Shown here in pieces: positions 26,291 through 35,134 of a stretch of 64,000 nucleotides of DNA. A program made the position numbers and the translations under genes. The notes below the pieces were generated by a model, which saw only the letters and a program-made list of their open reading frames with translations, ran no database searches and was not told the origin of the DNA. Within the stretch, counting starts at the first letter, position 1. Each line of letters opens with the position of its first letter. Origin of the DNA: Streptomyces malaysiense (GTDB lineage: Bacteria > Actinomycetota > Actinomycetes > Streptomycetales > Streptomycetaceae); the NCBI RefSeq assembly GCF_000980885.2, contig NZ_LBDA02000116.1:1-64000 (forward strand). The letters are read 5' to 3'.

Positions 26291-26320
26291 GTGACAAGGT
26301 CCTTCCGTCCGCATTAGGGT
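26291..26320 (+). promoter_or_regulatory. HrdB-type promoter for the 26354 gene
   Basis: GTGACA (26291-26296) and TAGGGT (26315-26320) separated by 18 bp, close to the streptomycete housekeeping consensus TTGACN and TAGNNT. It lies 33 bp before the ATG at 26354. The rest of 26127-26353 shows nothing else. Confidence 0.55.
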
Positions 26321-26353
26321 GCGCGCGGTTGGACAAGCCACTGGGAGGCAGGG

Positions 26354-27223
26354 ATGGCCGGGACGGACGATGGGGCCGTCGCCGCCGCGGACGATGCGCT
26401 GTATGTGCTGACGGCGGTGCTGCTGACACCGGCGCAGTTCCCGAGCGTACTGGGCGACGATTATCCGGAGTCGTGCGCGGCGCTGGGGCTCGCGCCCCGC
26501 GTGGACGGGTACGGCCTGGTGCTCGGGCAGGACGGCGACGGCGCCCGCTGGACGGTCGTCATCGACGATGTCTCGCTGGTCGCGGTGGCGATCGCGTCCT
26601 GGGACTGCGGCCTGGAGTACGAACTGTCGCCCGATGAGCACGCGATCGTGACCGCGTTGCCGGGGTGGCCGCTGGCGGTCGCCGTCGCGGCCCCTGGAGT
26701 CCCCGCGCCGCACGATCCCGCTCCCGAGACGGGCGAGCGGCCCCCGCTGTGTCCGCCGGACACCAGTGTCTGGGGCCCGGCTCAGCGACGCCTGGGTGCC
26801 GACGAGATAGCGGCTCAGTGGGCGGCCTGGCGGCAGCAGATCAACGACGACGAGTTCGCCCCGCCGGACGGACCGGCCCCCGCCGCCGAACCCTCGGCAC
26901 GGCCCGAGGGGAGCGACAAGAAGCCCGAAGGCACCGCGGAAGCGCCGAAGGGCGGACACCGGGGGATCCGGCGGGTGCTCACGGAGGCCCGCGCCTACGT
27001 CGACTCACCGCCTCCGCTGGGCCGGGTGCGCTCCACCTTCGCCCCTGGTGACGCCCGCACGCTGCGCGCGGACGGACCCGGCTGGTCGATGGTGGCGCGC
27101 ACCGACGACATCGCCTTCGTGCTGCTCGACGAGGAGCCCGGCGAGGTCCTGCCGGTCGGCCGCGGTCCGGAGCTGCCCGGACTGCTGGACGCCCTCGACA
27201 AGATGGCCGTACGACCCCTGTGA
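26354..27223 (+). CDS. Conserved hypothetical protein, two-domain
   Basis: A 289-residue soluble protein I do not recognise. Residues 1-130 (DDALYVLTAVLLTPAQFPSV, RVDGYGLVLGQDGDGARWTV) look like one alpha/beta domain. Residues about 165-205 are a Pro/Ala/Glu-rich linker. Residues 210-289 (GWSMVARTDDIAFVLLDEEP and a terminal LLDALDKMAVRPL) form a second. No signal peptide, membrane helix or catalytic motif is visible. Start ATG 26354 has GGGAGG eight bases upstream. Confidence 0.6.
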   Translation: MAGTDDGAVAAADDALYVLTAVLLTPAQFPSVLGDDYPESCAALGLAPRVDGYGLVLGQDGDGARWTVVIDDVSLVAVAIASWDCGLEYELSPDEHAIVTALPGWPLAVAVAAPGVPAPHDPAPETGERPPLCPPDTSVWGPAQRRLGADEIAAQWAAWRQQINDDEFAPPDGPAPAAEPSARPEGSDKKPEGTAEAPKGGHRGIRRVLTEARAYVDSPPPLGRVRSTFAPGDARTLRADGPGWSMVARTDDIAFVLLDEEPGEVLPVGRGPELPGLLDALDKMAVRPL

Positions 27224-27246
27224 TCAGGGGCGGTGCGGTGTCCGTC

Positions 27247-27432
27247 TCAGCGGCCGAGCTCCTTACGGGTGACCCGGCGCAGCCTGCGCCGCTGGGACGG
27301 GTCCAGTGCCAGGTAGGCGGCGGCCGGGATTCCCACCACGACCAGGAACACCACCCACCAGGGCAGCCCCAGGAGCAGCAGTATCAGACCGACCGCCACA
27401 CCCCCTGCGGCGATCTTCGCATTTCTCGACAT
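27247..27432 (-). CDS. Small single-pass membrane protein
   Basis: A 61-residue protein: MSRNAKIAAG, a hydrophobic stretch of about 30 residues (VGLILLLLGLPWWVVFLVVV, possibly a tight hairpin) and a basic tail RRRLRRVTRKELGR. The ribosome binding site AAGGAGG seven bases upstream of ATG 27432 is excellent, which is the main reason to call it real. Function unknown. It converges on the preceding gene with a 23-bp gap. Confidence 0.65.
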   Translation of the reverse strand: MSRNAKIAAGGVAVGLILLLLGLPWWVVFLVVVGIPAAAYLALDPSQRRRLRRVTRKELGR

Positions 27433-27631
27433 GAGCGTCGCCTCCTTCAACGGCCACCGCCGTTCTCTGCTGTGAGAACGGCCTCCCGCTCCCCGCGGTT
27501 CCGGGCCTCGCCCCTGAGACATCCCTGATGTGTGCCCCTAGTGGACCGGTTCCGCCGGGCGACGGCCACAGAGCGGGGCGAGACGACCCAGGTCACGGCG
27601 TCAGCATAAGGGGGGCGCTGCCAGGACGCCC

Positions 27632-27689
27632 ACGGAAGAAGGCCGGGGAGCGGGACGCGTGCACGCCCCGCTCCCCGGCCTTCTTCCGT
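27632..27689. terminator. Strong bidirectional hairpin between xylA and the small membrane protein gene
   Basis: A 23-bp perfect stem (27632-27654 with 27667-27689) around a 12-base loop, lying 23 bp past the xylA stop codon. There is no U-run, as is usual for streptomycete hairpin terminators. It should end xylA transcription and stop read-through from the other side. The rest of 27433-27711 is empty. Confidence 0.8.
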
Positions 27690-27711
27690 CACCGTCCCAC
27701 GGGGCCGACCG

Positions 27712-28878
27712 TCAGGCGCGGGCGCCCAGCAGGTGGTCCATCGCCAGCTGGTCGAGGTGCTCGAACGCCATGCCGCGCGCGGCGGCGGCATCGACGTCGA
27801 AGTCCTCGAACGCGGTGCGGTCGGCGAGCAGGGCGTCCAGGCCGTCGGCCGCGGTCGGCCGGGCCAGCTGGTCCAGGCGCGCGGCACGCAGCGCCTCCCG
27901 CACCTCCGGGTCGGCGCGGAAGGCGGCGGCGCGGTCCTTGAGGATCAGGTAGTTGCGCATGCAGCCCGCGGCCGAGGCCCACACGCCGTCGAAGTCCTCG
28001 GTCCGGGGCGGCTTGAAGTCGAAGTGCCGCGGGCCCTCGTAACCCGCGCTCTCCAGGAGGTCGACCAGCCAGAACGCCGCCCGCAGGTCGCCGGCGCCGA
28101 ACCTCAGGTCCTGGTCGTACTTGATGCCGGACTGGCCGTTGAGGTCGATGTGGAAGAGCTTGCCCGCCCACAGGGCCTGCGCGATGCCGTGCGGGAAGTT
28201 CAGGCCGGCCATCTGCTCGTGGCCGACCTCCGGGTTGACGCCGTACAGCTCCGGGCGCTCCAGTCGCTCGATGAAGGCCAGGGCGTGGCCGACGGTGGGC
28301 AGCAGGATGTCACCGCGGGGCTCGTTGGGCTTGGGCTCGATCGCGAAGCGGAGGTCGTAACCCTGGGCGGTGACGTACTCGCCGAGCAGGTCGAACGCCT
28401 CCTTCATGCGGTCGAGGGCGTCACGCACGTCCTTGGCGCCACCGGACTCGGCGCCCTCACGGCCGCCCCAGGCGACGTACGTCCTGGCGCCCAGCTCGGC
28501 CGCCAGATCGATGTTTCGGATCGTCTTGCGCAGCGCGTACCGGCGTACGTCGCGGTCGTTGGCGGTGAAGCCGCCATCCTTGAAGACGGGGTGGGTGAAG
28601 AGGTTCGTGGTGGCCATGGGCACCGTCATACCGGTGGCGTCCAGGGCCTGGCGGAACCGCTTGATGTGCGACTCGCGCTCGCTGTCGGAGGACCCGAAGG
28701 GGATCAGGTCGTCGTCGTGGAAGGTCACTCCGTAGGCGCCCAGCTCGGCCAGGCGCCGCACCGTCTCGACCGGGTCGAGCGCGGGACGGGTGGCGTCGCC
28801 GAACGGGTCCCTTCCCTGCCAGCCGACGGTCCACAGACCGAAGGTGAACCTGTCCTCGGGGGTGGGCTGGAAGCTCAT
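27712..28878 (-). CDS. xylA: Xylose isomerase
   Basis: A 388-residue enzyme converting D-xylose to D-xylulose (also glucose to fructose), typical of the short streptomycete class. The catalytic His and Asp are in VTFHDDDLIPFG (residues 51-62), the Trp/Phe pocket lies around NLFTHPVFKDGG, the catalytic Lys is in EPKPNEPRGD near residue 183, and metal-binding acids occur in GVNPEVGHEQMAG and the later HIDLNGQ. Start ATG 28878 has AAGGAG upstream. It is divergent from xylB, but an IS110 element now lies between them, so the shared control region is split. Confidence 0.97.
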   Translation of the reverse strand: MSFQPTPEDRFTFGLWTVGWQGRDPFGDATRPALDPVETVRRLAELGAYGVTFHDDDLIPFGSSDSERESHIKRFRQALDATGMTVPMATTNLFTHPVFKDGGFTANDRDVRRYALRKTIRNIDLAAELGARTYVAWGGREGAESGGAKDVRDALDRMKEAFDLLGEYVTAQGYDLRFAIEPKPNEPRGDILLPTVGHALAFIERLERPELYGVNPEVGHEQMAGLNFPHGIAQALWAGKLFHIDLNGQSGIKYDQDLRFGAGDLRAAFWLVDLLESAGYEGPRHFDFKPPRTEDFDGVWASAAGCMRNYLILKDRAAAFRADPEVREALRAARLDQLARPTAADGLDALLADRTAFEDFDVDAAAARGMAFEHLDQLAMDHLLGARA

Positions 28879-29080
28879 GGCGCGGCTCCTTGTTCCGTAC
28901 GACTATTTCGTCATGGCCGTTTACAAATTAGTATGCGACCACGCCTCTGGGAAGAGACAAGGTGTCTTCGACCACAAGGCGTCTTCGACAGATGCCTTCC
29001 ACGGGCCCCTCGGGATGTCCCCGGGAGCGCCCCACAGCACATCCCGCTGAGCCGCGGAAGAGGGAGTCTCAATGACGAAG

Positions 29081-30283
29081 TCAAGCCGCTCGCGCGACCG
29101 GCGGGGCGGAGGTGAAGACCCGGTTGTCGCGCAGCAGCGCCCAGAGGACGCTCGCCCGGCGGCGAGCAAGGGCGATGACGGCCTGGACGTGCTTGAGCCC
29201 TTCGCCACGCTTCTTGAGGTAGAAGTCCCGGTTCGGTCCCTCGCGCATCATGCTGGTCTGCGCGGACATGCAGAACACCCGCCGCAGGCGGCGGCTGTAG
29301 CGCTTGGGCCGGTGGAGGTTGCCGGTTCGGCGGCCGGAGTCGCGCGTGACGGGCACCAGCCCGGCCGCGGAGGTGAGGTGGCCGGCGTCCGCGTAGGCCA
29401 CGAGATCGCCTGCCGCGACGATGAACTCGGCTCCGAGGATGGGGCCCATGCCGGGCAGGGATTCGATGATCTCTGCTTGCGGATGGGTCCGGAACGTCTC
29501 GCTGGTCTGCTTGCCAATGCGCTTGAGCCGGTCGTCCAGGGCCAGGATCTGCTCGGCGAGACCGGCCACGATCTGCGCGGCGACATCCTCGCCGGGCAGA
29601 GCGGTCTGCTGGGCCTGAGCTGCCTCCAGGGCGGCGGCCGCGACCTCGTCGGCACCGCGCACGCCCCGGTTGGCGAGCCAGGCGGTCAGCCGCGACCGAC
29701 CACGGCGGCGTATCGCGGCCGGCGTCTGGTAGCCCGTCAGCAACACCAGGGCGCCCTTGTGCGAGCTGTAGTCGAAGGCCCGTTCCAGCGCGGGAAAGAC
29801 GCCGGTCAGCACGTCGCGGAGTCGGTTGATCATCCGCACCCGGTCCGCCACCAGGTCGGACCGGTGAGCAGTCAGGAGCGCAAGGTCCGCGGCCAGCTGG
29901 GCAGGCACGTCGACCGTGGTGGAGTCCGTGCGGTGGCGGGCGGTTTCGGCGATGACATAGGCGTCGCGGGCGTCGGTCTTCGCCTCGCCCCGGTAAGCGC
30001 CCGACATGCGGTTGACCGTGCGGCCCGGCACGTAGACGGCCTGCTGGCCGTGGGCTGCGAGCAACGCCAGCAGCAGCGCAGAGGACGTCCCGCAGATGTC
30101 CACCGCCCAGTGGACCTCGTCCGCCAGGTCGAGGATCTCGCCGAGCGCGGTCAGGATCGCCGATTCGTCGTTGTCGATCTTCTTCGACCACAGGGTCGCG
30201 CCGGTCTCGTCGACCACCGCCGCCCAGTGATGGCCCTTGCCCGCGTCCACACCGGCCCAGGCCTGGGCCCGTCGCTCGCTCAC
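29081..30283 (-). CDS. IS110-family DEDD transposase/recombinase
   Basis: A 400-residue transposase. The N-terminal RuvC-like DEDD domain shows AGVDAGKGHHWAAVVD (first Asp), a middle Glu/Asp around VHWAVDICGTSS and TDARDAYVIAETAR (last acids). The C-terminal Transposase_20 domain has SLPGMGPILGAEFI, AGHLTSAAGLVPVTRDSG and RRLRRVFCMSAQTSM with the conserved Ser. IS110 enzymes recombine DNA guided by a bridge RNA read from the element's non-coding end. GTG 30283 has a strong GGAGG site. The frame is uninterrupted, so the element could still be active. Confidence 0.93.
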   Translation of the reverse strand: MSERRAQAWAGVDAGKGHHWAAVVDETGATLWSKKIDNDESAILTALGEILDLADEVHWAVDICGTSSALLLALLAAHGQQAVYVPGRTVNRMSGAYRGEAKTDARDAYVIAETARHRTDSTTVDVPAQLAADLALLTAHRSDLVADRVRMINRLRDVLTGVFPALERAFDYSSHKGALVLLTGYQTPAAIRRRGRSRLTAWLANRGVRGADEVAAAALEAAQAQQTALPGEDVAAQIVAGLAEQILALDDRLKRIGKQTSETFRTHPQAEIIESLPGMGPILGAEFIVAAGDLVAYADAGHLTSAAGLVPVTRDSGRRTGNLHRPKRYSRRLRRVFCMSAQTSMMREGPNRDFYLKKRGEGLKHVQAVIALARRRASVLWALLRDNRVFTSAPPVARAA

Positions 30284-30480
30284 TCGCCCCTCCTCGTTCC
30301 GCACAGCATGCCGTCGGCCCGAGGAACACCCCGCTGTCATCTCCGTAAACAGCGACCGCACAAGGCGCGCACATCTCAATCAGCAGCCAGGGCGCCCCGG
30401 AGAGCCGGACGGCCACTCCTTCGGAGCCACGACTGGCAAGACCCCATCAGCCACATCCGGCCCTCCCGGGCCGCCTAACA
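30284..30480 (-). ncRNA. Candidate bridge RNA region of the IS110 element
   Basis: About 197 bp upstream of the transposase start contain no gene. In IS110-subgroup elements this end encodes the bridge RNA whose two loops pair with target and donor DNA. On the minus strand there are short helices that fit a structured RNA, for example CGCTGT pairing with ACAGCG around a 10-base loop (30337-30358) and a CTCC/GGAG hairpin (30416-30426). Loop assignment is not possible by eye. Family knowledge plus position; no direct proof. Confidence 0.45.
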
Positions 30481-30496
30481 ACTTACGGAGAACCCC

Positions 30497-31942
30497 ATGT
30501 CAGCAGCGGAGGGTCCGCTCGTCGTCGGCGTGGACACGTCCACCCAGTCCACGAAGGCCCTGGTCGTCGACGCGGCCACCGGGGAGGTGGTGGCGAGCGG
30601 CCAGGCGCCGCACACCGTCACCACCGGAACGGGCCGGGAGAGCGATCCGCGCCAGTGGTGGGATGCCCTGTGCGAGGCGCTGCGCCAGTGCGGTGACGCG
30701 GCGCACGAGGCGGCCGCGATCTCGGTCGGCGGCCAGCAGCACGGCCTGGTCACGCTGGACGAGCACGGTGAGCCGGTGCGTCCGGCGCTGCTCTGGAACG
30801 ATGTCCGCTCCGCGCCGCAGGCCCGCCGGCTGGTTGCGGAGCTGGGTGGCCCGAACGCCTGGGCCGAGCGCACCGGAAGCGTGCCCGGAGCGTCGTTCAC
30901 GGCGGCCAAGTGGGCATGGCTCGTCGAGCAGGAACCGGAGGCGGCGCGTGCGACCAGGGCCGTACGGCTTCCCCACGACTACCTCACCGAGCGCCTGACC
31001 GGGCAGGCCGTCACCGATCGCGGCGATGCCTCCGGCACCGGCTGGTGGGCGTCCGGCACGGAGCGGTACGACGAGGAGACCCTGGCGCACCTCGGGCTCG
31101 ACCCGGCGCTGCTGCCCCGGGTGGTGCGTCCGGGCGAGGTGGCGGGCACGGTACGTGACGGCCATGGACTGCCGTTCTCCAAGGGCACGTTGGTGGCCCC
31201 CGGCACCGGTGACAACGCGGCGGCCGCGCTGGGCCTCGGGCTGCTGCCCGGCACCCCCGTGCTGAGCCTGGGCACCTCCGGCACGGTCTACGCCGTCTCC
31301 AGGCACCGCCCGGCCGATCCCACCGGCACAGTCGCCGGTTTCGCGGACGCTCGCGGCGACTGGCTGCCGCTGGCCTGCACCCTGAACTGCACGCTCGCAG
31401 TCGACCGCGTCGCGACCCTGCTGGGCCTGGACCGCGAGGCCGTGGCACCCGGCGGCTCGGTGACGCTCCTGCCGTTCCTGGACGGCGAACGCACCCCCAA
31501 CCTGCCGAACGCTTCCGGGCTGCTGCACGGGCTGCGCCACGACACAACACCGGGCCAGCTGCTCCAGGCGGCGTACGACGGTGCCGTGCACTCGCTGCTC
31601 GGCGCGCTCGACCTGGTCCTCGACGAGGACGCGGACCGCGACAGCCCCTTGCTGCTGATCGGCGGCGGCGCGCGGGGCCACGCCTGGCAGCAGACCGTAC
31701 GACGGCTGTCCGGGCGGCCGGTCAGGATCCCCGCGGCGAAGGAGCTGGTCGCCCTGGGAGCCGCGGCCCAGGCGGCCGGACTACTGACCGGCGAGGATGC
31801 GGCCGCGGTGGCCCGCCGCTGGAACACCGCGGCGGGACCGGTGCTGGAGCCCGTGTCCCGGGACGAGGAGACGCTGGCCCGGATCGGCGGGGTACTCTCC
31901 GACGCGGCCCCGCTGCTGGAGCGGGGCACGGAAAACCGCTGA
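30497..31942 (+). CDS. xylB: Xylulokinase
   Basis: A 481-residue FGGY-family kinase that phosphorylates D-xylulose to xylulose 5-phosphate, the step after XylA. Motifs: GVDTSTQSTKALVVD (phosphate 1), ISVGGQQHGLV, LLWNDVRS, the substrate Asp in LPHDYLTERLTG, GTGDNAAAALGLG, LGTSGTVYAVS (phosphate 2) and IGGGARGHAWQQ (adenosine). The length is normal. The leader is short: the IS110 end lies within roughly 20-40 bp of the ATG, so the native promoter or operator may be displaced. It is followed by the ROK gene after 39 bp. Confidence 0.96.
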   Translation: MSAAEGPLVVGVDTSTQSTKALVVDAATGEVVASGQAPHTVTTGTGRESDPRQWWDALCEALRQCGDAAHEAAAISVGGQQHGLVTLDEHGEPVRPALLWNDVRSAPQARRLVAELGGPNAWAERTGSVPGASFTAAKWAWLVEQEPEAARATRAVRLPHDYLTERLTGQAVTDRGDASGTGWWASGTERYDEETLAHLGLDPALLPRVVRPGEVAGTVRDGHGLPFSKGTLVAPGTGDNAAAALGLGLLPGTPVLSLGTSGTVYAVSRHRPADPTGTVAGFADARGDWLPLACTLNCTLAVDRVATLLGLDREAVAPGGSVTLLPFLDGERTPNLPNASGLLHGLRHDTTPGQLLQAAYDGAVHSLLGALDLVLDEDADRDSPLLLIGGGARGHAWQQTVRRLSGRPVRIPAAKELVALGAAAQAAGLLTGEDAAAVARRWNTAAGPVLEPVSRDEETLARIGGVLSDAAPLLERGTENR

Positions 31943-31981
31943 GCCGCGCCACCGGGCCCTGGAACGAGGATTGACGCAGCC

Positions 31982-33190
31982 ATGACCGTACCGCTGCACG
32001 AGGCCCGACCCGCCGGGGTCGGCCGGGCTCTGCCGGACACGCAGCAGGGCATGCGCCGGCGCAATCTCGCGCGAGTGCTGCACGCGGTCAGTGCCGAGGG
32101 TTCGCTCTCCAGGGCCGCGGTGGCCTCGCGCATCGGCCTGACCCGGGCCGCGGTGTCGACCCTGGTGGACGAGTTGATCCGCTGGGGGCTACTGGAGGAA
32201 CTGGGCCCCGAACGGCCGGGGCGCGTGGGCCGGCCCGGGTCGGCGCTGGCGGTGAACGGCCGCGGCCCGGCCGGGATCGGCGCCGAGATCGGCGTCGATC
32301 ACCTCGCGGTGTGCGCGGTCGACATGCGTGGCGCGGTCCGCGCGCGGGCCGTGCGCCGGGGCGCCAACCGCGGTCGGGCGCCCGAGCCGGTGATCGCGGA
32401 GTTGGCGGCACTGGTCAGCCAGGTGGTCGCCGAGGCGGAGCGGGAGGAGTTGTGGCCCGCCGGGCTCGCGGTCGCCGTTCCCGGACTGGTGGCACGGGAC
32501 AGTCGCACCGTCGTGCGCGCCCCCAACCTCGAATGGCGCGACACGGACCTCGGTGGCCTGCTGCCCGGCGATTGGCCGCTCACCGTGGACAACGAGGCCA
32601 ACTTCGGTGCCCTGGCCGAGCTGTGGCTCGGTGCCGGCACGCCGCGCGAGTTCCTGCACGTGTCGGCCGAGATCGGCATCGGCGCGGCGATCGTCGTGGA
32701 CGGGCGGTTGCTACGCGGGACCCGGGGTTTCGCGGGCGAGTTGGGCCATGTGCCCGTGCGACCGGACGGACCGCCCTGCGCCTGCGGCGGGCGTGGCTGT
32801 CTGGAGCAGTTCGCGGGCCAGGAGGCGGTGCTGCGCGCGGCCGGGCTCCAGCCGCGCGAGGATCTCGTCGGCCTGCTCGCGGAGCACGCCGAGAAGGGCG
32901 AGGAAGGGGTGCGGGAGGCGCTGCGCGACGCGGGCACGGCGCTCGGAATCGCGCTGACCGGCGCGGTGAACCTGCTCGACCCCGAGACGGTGGTCCTGGG
33001 CGGCGCCCTGGCGGGGCTGTCGCCCTGGCTGCTGCCGTCGCTGGAGGCGGAGCTGAGGGGCCGCACGACGGGCCCGGCCTGTCCGGTGGCGGTGTCCCCG
33101 CTCGGCCCCGAGGGTCCGCTGCTGGGCGCGGCGCACTCCGTGGTCCGTGCCGTGCTGGACGATCCGGCCTCGGTGGCCACACGATCCTGA
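31982..33190 (+). CDS. ROK family repressor of the xylose genes (XylR-like)
   Basis: A 402-residue ROK regulator. The N-terminal winged helix spans about residues 25-85 (ARVLHAVSAEGSLSRAAVAS, RAAVSTLVDELIRWG, then GRVGRPGSALAVN). The sugar-binding ROK domain includes AEIGIGAAIVVDG, the zinc motif GHVPVRPDGPPCACGGRGC, and LLDPETVVLGGAL. In streptomycetes such proteins repress xylose uptake and catabolism until xylose binds. The gene follows xylB and is probably co-transcribed, giving feedback on its own operon. Confidence 0.92.
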   Translation: MTVPLHEARPAGVGRALPDTQQGMRRRNLARVLHAVSAEGSLSRAAVASRIGLTRAAVSTLVDELIRWGLLEELGPERPGRVGRPGSALAVNGRGPAGIGAEIGVDHLAVCAVDMRGAVRARAVRRGANRGRAPEPVIAELAALVSQVVAEAEREELWPAGLAVAVPGLVARDSRTVVRAPNLEWRDTDLGGLLPGDWPLTVDNEANFGALAELWLGAGTPREFLHVSAEIGIGAAIVVDGRLLRGTRGFAGELGHVPVRPDGPPCACGGRGCLEQFAGQEAVLRAAGLQPREDLVGLLAEHAEKGEEGVREALRDAGTALGIALTGAVNLLDPETVVLGGALAGLSPWLLPSLEAELRGRTTGPACPVAVSPLGPEGPLLGAAHSVVRAVLDDPASVATRS

Positions 33191-33308
33191 CGTCTCGTCG
33201 AACGCCCGCGGACGGCGTCGGCCGGCCGCGGTGCGGACGTGTCCGTCGCGGGCTCCGGCGCGGCCGCCCGGCCCCCGCGCACTCTCATCGCCCGAATGAG
33301 TGGCGAAG

Positions 33309-33335
33309 ATATCCACAGGCTTCGGCTTGTCCACG
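33309..33335 (+). promoter_or_regulatory. Two DnaA-box-like nonamers in direct orientation
   Basis: ATATCCACA (33309-33317) and TTGTCCACG (33327-33335), each one base off a DnaA box, on the same strand 18 bp apart, in the 301-bp gap between the ROK gene and the APC permease. No AT-rich unwinding region is nearby. The rest of 33191-33491 shows nothing I can name. Confidence 0.25.
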
Positions 33336-33491
33336 GACCCGTGGCGCACCCTTCTGCCGGGCCCGCCCGCGCCGTAACGTGAATCGCACGAGGCACGCGC
33401 TGCCGAAGTGTCAGAACCGGCGTGGGCCTCGCGATTCGAGCGGTATTCACCCGGATCGGGCGGCGCCGGACGGACAGACATCGGGGGACGC

Positions 33492-34976
33492 ATGCGCGAG
33501 GAGGCCACCGGGACTTTGCGGCGCGACGCCATCGGGCTGCGCGAGGTCCTGTTCCAGAGTGTCACGGCGATGGCGCCGGCCGCCGCGGTGGCCGCGTCCA
33601 TCCCGGCCGGCGCGGCCTTCGCGGGCGGCAGCCTGCCACTGGCCGTGCTGGTCGCCCTGGTGGCCTGCCTGTTCACCGCCTCCTGCGTCGCCGAACTGGC
33701 ACGGGAGCTGCCCGCCGCCGGCTCGGTCGCCACCTACGCGGCACGGGGGCTGCATCCGGCCGTCGGCTTCCTCGTCGGCTGGGGTTACGTCTTCGCGGAG
33801 ATGCTGGTCCCGCCGCTGCTGCTCCTGCAACTGGGCTTCACGGTGGCGGGGACCTTGCACGACGAGCGGCCCTGGTACCCCGCGGACCTGTGGTGGCCGT
33901 ACTCCTTGGCGGGAGCCGCCGTCATCGCCGTCGCCGGATACCTGGGCGTGCGTGCCTCGGCTCGCTTCGGCACCGTCCTCGGAGTCTTCGAGGTCCTGGT
34001 CTTCCTGGGGTTCGCCGCACTGCTGATCGTCAGCGCCGGCGGCGCCAACACCCTCTCCGTCTTCGGCACTTCGCATACCGTCACGGGCCGCTCCGGGATC
34101 GGCGGGGTGTTCGCGGGATCCGTGTACACCGTGCTGGCCTTCGCCGGGTTCGAGGCGGCGGCACCGCTCGCGGAGGAGACTCGCGAGCCCCGGCGGACCA
34201 TGCGTCGCGCGGTGCTGGGCGCGGCCCTGGGCATCGGTCTGTTCTACGTCGTCACCACCTACGCGATGACCGTCTACGTCGGACCGGACCGGTTCGCCGG
34301 GTTCGGCGCTTCGGGCAGCGCGTCCTGGGAAGGCGTGGCGCGGGCCTCCTTCGGATTCTTCTGGGTGCTGCTCTTCCTCGCGGTGGTGAACTCCACGATC
34401 GCCAACGCCAACGCGTGCGCCAGCGTGTCGACCCGCACCGCCTTCGCCCTGGCCCGCGTGAGGGTCCTGCCCGGGGTGCTCGCCACGCTCCATCCCCGCC
34501 ACCGCTCCCCCGTGGCGGGCATCGTGGTGCAGACCGTCGTGGCCGTCGCCGCCGTGCTGGGTCTCGGCCTCGGCTACGGCCCGGAGACCGCGTTCCTGCT
34601 CCTCGCCACGGTGATCGTCACGGTCGTCATCGGCGTCTACATCGTGGTGAACCTCGCGTGCGCCGGCCACTTCGTACGGGCCGGCGGCAGTTCCCTCAAG
34701 CCGGTACGGCACCTGCTGTTCCCGGTGCTGGGTGTCGCCGCCTTCGTGTCGGCACTGCTGACGGCGGCCGGGCTTCCGGTGTTCGATTTCGTGACCGAGC
34801 TGACGGCTCCGGTGTCCTACGCGGGTCCCGTCGTCGGCGTCTGGATGGCGGCGGGCGTGCTGGCGCTGCTGGTCCTGGCCCGGCGTCACCCCGAGCGCAT
34901 AGCGGAGACCTCGCGGGTGCACATCGAGGAGGACGCCACAGCCGGCCCACGGCAGGACGGCAGCATCGTCCGCTGA
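33492..34976 (+). CDS. APC-superfamily amino acid/amine permease
   Basis: A 494-residue membrane protein with about 12 hydrophobic helices. The APC signature in helix 1 is present (VLFQSVTAMAPAAAVAASIP), as is the helix 6 region VLAFAGFEAAAPLAEETREP. These carriers import amino acids, amines or related small nitrogen compounds with cations. Start ATG 33492 has GGGGGA five bases upstream, and an upstream in-frame extension is not needed. The acetamidase/formamidase gene follows on the same strand after 158 bp, suggesting uptake and hydrolysis of a nitrogen compound. Confidence 0.9.
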   Translation: MREEATGTLRRDAIGLREVLFQSVTAMAPAAAVAASIPAGAAFAGGSLPLAVLVALVACLFTASCVAELARELPAAGSVATYAARGLHPAVGFLVGWGYVFAEMLVPPLLLLQLGFTVAGTLHDERPWYPADLWWPYSLAGAAVIAVAGYLGVRASARFGTVLGVFEVLVFLGFAALLIVSAGGANTLSVFGTSHTVTGRSGIGGVFAGSVYTVLAFAGFEAAAPLAEETREPRRTMRRAVLGAALGIGLFYVVTTYAMTVYVGPDRFAGFGASGSASWEGVARASFGFFWVLLFLAVVNSTIANANACASVSTRTAFALARVRVLPGVLATLHPRHRSPVAGIVVQTVVAVAAVLGLGLGYGPETAFLLLATVIVTVVIGVYIVVNLACAGHFVRAGGSSLKPVRHLLFPVLGVAAFVSALLTAAGLPVFDFVTELTAPVSYAGPVVGVWMAAGVLALLVLARRHPERIAETSRVHIEEDATAGPRQDGSIVR

Positions 34977-35134
34977 CCGGTCGTCCCGCCGGCACCGCGC
35001 CGTACGGCCGGCCGGCCGGACGACCGATGGTCGCCGCTCGCGTCCGCCGCGCATCACGCCGCGTCCGCCGCCCGGCGGCCCGCCCCCCTCCTCGCCCCCT
35101 ACGACCCAGCCCACCAGAAGGGACCCACGAAACC

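Larger units (their letters stand above)
28951..30480 (-). mobile_element. IS110-family insertion sequence (limits approximate)
   Basis: The span contains an intact DEDD transposase gene (29081-30283), about 130 bp of 3' non-coding sequence and about 200 bp of 5' non-coding sequence, the layout of the IS110 subgroup. It lies in the xylA-xylB intergenic region. IS110 elements usually lack clear terminal inverted repeats and target duplications, and I cannot fix the ends from one sequence. A 14-bp near-exact tandem repeat (AAGGYGTCTTCGAC at 28959 and 28976) lies near the left side and may mark that end. Confidence 0.7.

Noticed and set aside
22114..33335. Chromosomal origin of replication
   Set aside because: Only isolated DnaA-like boxes, no cluster, and no dnaA, dnaN or rpmH nearby.
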